This document shows, piece after piece, positions 60,909-64,000 of a DNA stretch of 64,000 bases. The stretch is from Lingula anatina (taxonomy: Eukaryota > Brachiopoda > Lingulata > Lingulida > Lingulidae), in NCBI RefSeq assembly GCF_001039355.2, contig NW_019775386.1, positions 252,510-316,509 of the forward strand. Direction: 5' to 3'. A model generated the notes under the pieces. The model did not search any database, was not told the origin of the DNA, and was given only the letters and a program-made list of their open reading frames with translations. The stretch's first letter is position 1. Every line of letters starts with the position of its first letter. A program made the position numbers and the translations under genes.

Positions 60909-61893
60909 TTTTTTTTTTTTTGCTAATCCGCGCGTCTCTGGCGAAGTATTAGGAGTTGTGTCGTAAAATGTTTTATTTTTTCTTCTCTGATAAAAAAAAT
61001 GTTCATATTGACCCACAAGTACACTGTACAATACAATTTTGCAGCTGGGGAGCGCAAAGCAAATTTCTCCCGGAAGGATTGATATACGAAGGTGTCAGCG
61101 ATTCACCGTTACAAGTAAGTAGCGCATGCGTAATGGATTTATACCAACCAGAACACCAGCGACTCCTGGCGGATTTGTCTCCCGATTAACTCCATTGACG
61201 CAAGTCACTTTTTGAACGCAATATGTTCCATTCTTTATTTTTTCTCAATTCATTCTCTTTTAGTGAGATGAACAGTACAGTAGAGAAAATTATGTCGTGG
61301 AAAAATGTCTCCCTCCTTTTGAAGTGCTCTGTTCCAGGGACAGCAGAATGTTTATGTCATTTATATACAAACAGAAAACTGTGTAGAAAATATTTATAAA
61401 TATCTGGTGAAAAATATCTAATTGTGGCCTTGGTATAGTGAACAGCGCGTGAGGAAGGACTGCAGGCAACAGAGAGCAAAACCAAAATTTTATATTGTCT
61501 GTCAGGCCCGTAGCCAGCAATTTCAAAAGGGGGGTACTTTTTCTGAAAAAGTGGACCTTTTCACATAAAAACTTCATGTACCTAGATCAAATATCCAGAG
61601 TGGACCTTTTTCCAGCAAAAGGGGCGGTTCTTTCGAACCCTCCGAACCCCCCCTGGCTACGGGCCTGTCTGTTAAATAAACATGCACTTGGCTGACTACC
61701 GTCAACAGTGTACTAGGCTTCGTTACATGTTAATCAACTACATTTTAGACTCATCACAGATTTTTTTGCTGAAACAGGTTCTTGATATAAGTATAAAATG
61801 ATTATTATTTTTTAAAGTACTTGGGAGGGAGTGCCGCCCAGAGTTCAACCATCCAGACCTTTGACGCCATACTAGGGGTTAAACACACGGCAG
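58217..61893 (+). CDS. IDO: Indoleamine 2,3-dioxygenase, partial gene (eight internal exons)
   Basis: Heme dioxygenase that opens the indole ring of tryptophan, first step of the kynurenine pathway. Exons: 58217-58312, 58533-58655, 58842-58963, 59444-59543, 59927-60044, 60720-60771, 61045-61114, 61818-61893. All are GT..AG with phases 0,0,2,0,1,2,0,1, giving about 252 continuous residues. Family signatures: LLPEYFLPWEQL, LPRAVAVPWYHVSQYLGL, CMLANWKK, APGTPHTDWFFIVSIQIE with the double Phe, RMHEKQDPWPFYNKLRPFFEGW, LPEGLIYEGVSD and LGGSAAQSSTIQTFDAILGVKH. The usual N-terminal exon and the last exon(s), about 120 residues that in known IDOs carry the proximal heme histidine, are not found in the window. 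The first visible exon lies 650 bp after the N at 57569, and the last ends 18 bp before copy 2 of the duplicated block. Confidence 0.93.
58703..58746. repeat. (ATATT)n microsatellite in IDO intron
   Basis: About eight tandem TATAT/ATATT units between the second and third visible exons. Confidence 0.9.
60857..60921. repeat. (ATT)n/(ATTT)n and T-rich microsatellite in IDO intron
   Basis: Mixed ATT and ATTT units ending in a T run, before the exon at 61045. Confidence 0.9.
61503..61667. mobile_element. MITE with CAGGCCCGTAGCCAG terminal inverted repeats, copy 2
   Basis: 165 bp. Left CAGGCCCGTAGCCAGC, right CTGGCTACGGGCCTG (perfect inverted ends), flanked by tctgt on both sides (61498-61502, 61668-61672). 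Opposite orientation to the copy at 40075-40242: shared interior words (tttcaaaagggg; gcggttctttcgaac) appear complemented. It lies in the last visible IDO intron. Confidence 0.85.
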
Positions 61894-61911
61894 GTAATGG
61901 ACTAGTACTAT

Positions 61912-62293
61912 CAGTCTGTCCGCAGATTTCGAGCTGCGCGTGCACACTGTCTGAAGCGACGGCCATTTTCGCACTACTTTCAGCAAAATCGAGTGAAAAT
62001 GGACTACTTTTGAGCTCTTCGTATTTTCATGTGTAATTTTGGCAACAGTTGATGTGATTAAACGATAGATATATAAAAAGAAGCGGGAATAACTAGGGAT
62101 TCGAAATTTTAAGGTTAGTCGTCATAAAAAATTGATTCAGAACGGTAAAATGAAAGATATATCCACGCGGGTGATTGCAAATGGTGCCCAGTTTCAGGTG
62201 TCCGAAATTTTCTATTTGAAGATCTCTATAAGAAGTTTAAATTGTACAAAGTTTTAAAAACTAAATCATGAAAGCTGGTTAAACTGGGTTTCT
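61912..62293. repeat. 382-bp promoter-like block, copy 2
   Basis: Same length and content as 57187-57568, including the TATA-like box and the 35-codon frame (at about 62150). It starts 18 bp after the donor of the last visible IDO exon and continues into AT-rich sequence (ggcagtatatatat) that copy 1 lacks because of the gap. Confidence 0.85.
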
Positions 62294-63767
62294 GGCAGTA
62301 TATATATATTGAAAATTCAGCTTTGTCCATTTTTTTTAGCGCGAGGTGAACTCGACGCCAAGCACTCGCAATTTTGAAGCGTGTGACACTAGGGTGTTTC
62401 AATTTAAACAAAATTGCTACAATGTTGATATCACCAGCGTTTTATATATATTCTAAAAGGTAAACAAGTATGCTTTGTGTTGATATGAAACACATGTTGC
62501 GTTTGGGTCCCAACTCGTTGGCAAAGTGTTCATATTCCCGTGAAGTCGGTGTAAGAGTCGGCCAAATCGATTTTTTCAAGTGCAGTAGGTTACTGTGATT
62601 ATGTATCGCAGGAAACGCAAAATATTTTCAAACAATTACATCCTGCAGGAGGATAAGATCATAAACTTTCAAATGATATATCATAAGGTATGTCTCCTAC
62701 AATTTTCACCCATTTTGTGTGGGGAAAGTAGTGCATCTCCAAAGCGACGACAAAAATGGAACCCCATTTTCATCATAATTTATAGCGTCACGTGACCAAC
62801 CTGAAGCACTGACCCGACTTGGCAAGACTACAAGTTTTCTTAAATATTCTGAATATTAGAGCAAACAAGTTACAATAAAATTAAAATACGAACAAGTGCT
62901 GTACATCTCGTATCAAAAATATTCCAAGAGTTATATGCTTCATTCCTAAAACATCAAAAATTGTATAGTTATGATCCACTCCACAAGAAATCCAGTGTGA
63001 ATTTTGACCAATATAGAAAGATATTGCTAGATCTAGTTATAAATAAAACAAGATTTTTTTAAAAATTGGATAAATATTTACAATGAAGCACTGGCATATG
63101 ACCAGGTTGTACTTTTTAAATCCTGAAAGGGTTTTGATTAAAAAAAATCATTCAACACCGGTTTATTCATTATATTATTAAGATCTGCACTTCTGCCTTG
63201 TTCTCTTATTTTACTGCTCAAGATTTATTTCTATGTACTAGTACTATTTTTGTCTCTTACATATTAAACTATTTAAAATAAGACTATTCAAATTGTAATT
63301 TGAAAAAATATCCCTAATCTATTTAAAATTTACATTTCTCTTTTTAAAAGTGCAAAATTTTGAAATCTGTGTGCTAAACAAAACTAAGTAAACATCTAAA
63401 ATTTGTCCTTAAAGCACTGTCCCTGGGAAATGTTCATTCAGCCTCATGAATGTGCACTGAACTTTTTTGAAGTTTTTTTGAAACTTTTTGCCTTTTAAAT
63501 TAAAGCAGTTTACTAGTCTCCAATAAACTCGTTGGCCAGCTTGATACGTCTATTCTGAGGGCAGGAGAAGCACCTGCCCCAGCAAGTTATGAATATTATT
63601 ACAATTAAGATCATCCCCAGCTGAAAATTCTTGAATATAACTTGTAATTAAATGCATATCAAAGTGCATTAAAAATGAAAACAAAACTTCAGTATATGAG
63701 TATGTTTCAATTTTTTTTTATTTCCTTATAATCTTCAATGGCCAGGTCATTTACCTGGAAATGACAA
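62294..63767. other. AT-rich interval without recognised gene
   Basis: No IDO terminal exon (MR.YMP..HR-type) and no other motif was found on either strand. Only short open frames occur. Confidence 0.55.
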
Positions 63768-64000
63768 TCAGAAAACAAAATCAATTTTCAAGTTCAAAAT
63801 TGGGTCGTTTTCCCAGAGTGCCACCCAGTGGTTGATAGATTCCTTGACTAAATGATCATCAAAACTTGGCCCCTATAAAACTGCTGTAAAAATTTGGTTA
63901 ACTTAAGCATAATATTCCCCAAACTTGACCTCCAGTCAGATTCGATTCTTTTGAGAGCACTGTATCCTCTCTCCACCTGAGAAGTGGACAGGCTGAACAA
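63768..64000 (-). pseudogene. C-terminal fragment of a hAT-like transposase or domesticated relative
   Basis: Minus strand from the right edge reads LFSLSTSQVERGYSALKRI then ESDWRSSLGNIMLKL, which resembles the hAT dimerisation-region signature (ST..VER.FS.L.RIK.D.RS.L). After LTKFLQQFYRG the frame shifts by one base and continues as PSFDDHLVKESINHWVALW to a stop at 63768-63770. The single frame change suggests decay, or an unrecognised intron or sequencing error. The rest lies beyond the window. Confidence 0.6.

Noticed and set aside
1-61893. Reading transporter, methyltransferases and IDO as one tryptophan/amino-acid metabolic cluster
   Set aside because: The genes are far apart, on both strands and interrupted by lectin genes and assembly joins; nothing in the sequence links their regulation.

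Overview
This is a eukaryotic (animal) genomic window. The genes are split into short exons with GT..AG introns, and no bacterial-style operons are visible. Between the genes lie AT-rich introns, many ATTT/ATT/GA/CA microsatellites, frequent TACATGTA palindromes and small inverted-repeat transposons. The gene content (CAT-type amino-acid transporter, class I methyltransferases, lectin receptors, indoleamine dioxygenase) and repeat style suggest a marine invertebrate. The TTAA-flanked AGGGATAAnAACTC-type elements make me lean towards a mollusc, but amphioxus or another marine invertebrate is not excluded. All exon calls were made by eye from splice sites, reading phase and family resemblance.

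Layout. 1-13162 (minus): 5' part of a cationic amino-acid transporter (SLC7A/CAT family), seven exons, about 10.2 kb first intron; it runs off the left edge. 12745-15698 and 20336-21238: near-identical tandem copies separated by a single N, best read as unmerged contig ends. 15699-25827: no gene recognised, mainly repeats. 25828-28501 and 29957-32481 (minus): tandem six-exon SAM-dependent methyltransferases M1 and M2. 33768-51090: an imperfect tandem segmental duplication. Each unit carries one minus-strand gene for a type I membrane receptor: signal peptide, C-type lectin domain, Thr/Ser-rich stalk, transmembrane segment (L1 at 36374-43361, L2 at 46898-50178). 52442-57092 (minus): a third methyltransferase, M3, with two alternative versions of exon 4. 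58217-61893 (plus): eight internal exons of an indoleamine 2,3-dioxygenase gene, without its first and last coding exons. 63768-64000 (minus): the C-terminal end of a hAT-like transposase or domesticated relative.

The most interesting points are these. (1) M3 carries two homologous, phase-compatible versions of exon 4 that cannot both be spliced in frame, so it could encode two enzymes with the same SAM-binding half but different C-terminal halves. (2) M1 and M2 are almost identical in exons 1-2 but strongly diverged in exons 3-6. (3) The lectin pair differs by an in-frame doubling of the mucin-like stalk, a diverged transmembrane exon, and transposon insertions in L1 whose empty sites are preserved in L2. 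(4) A 382-bp promoter-like block occurs both upstream of M3 and immediately after the last visible IDO exon, next to a one-base gap, so this part of the assembly needs care.
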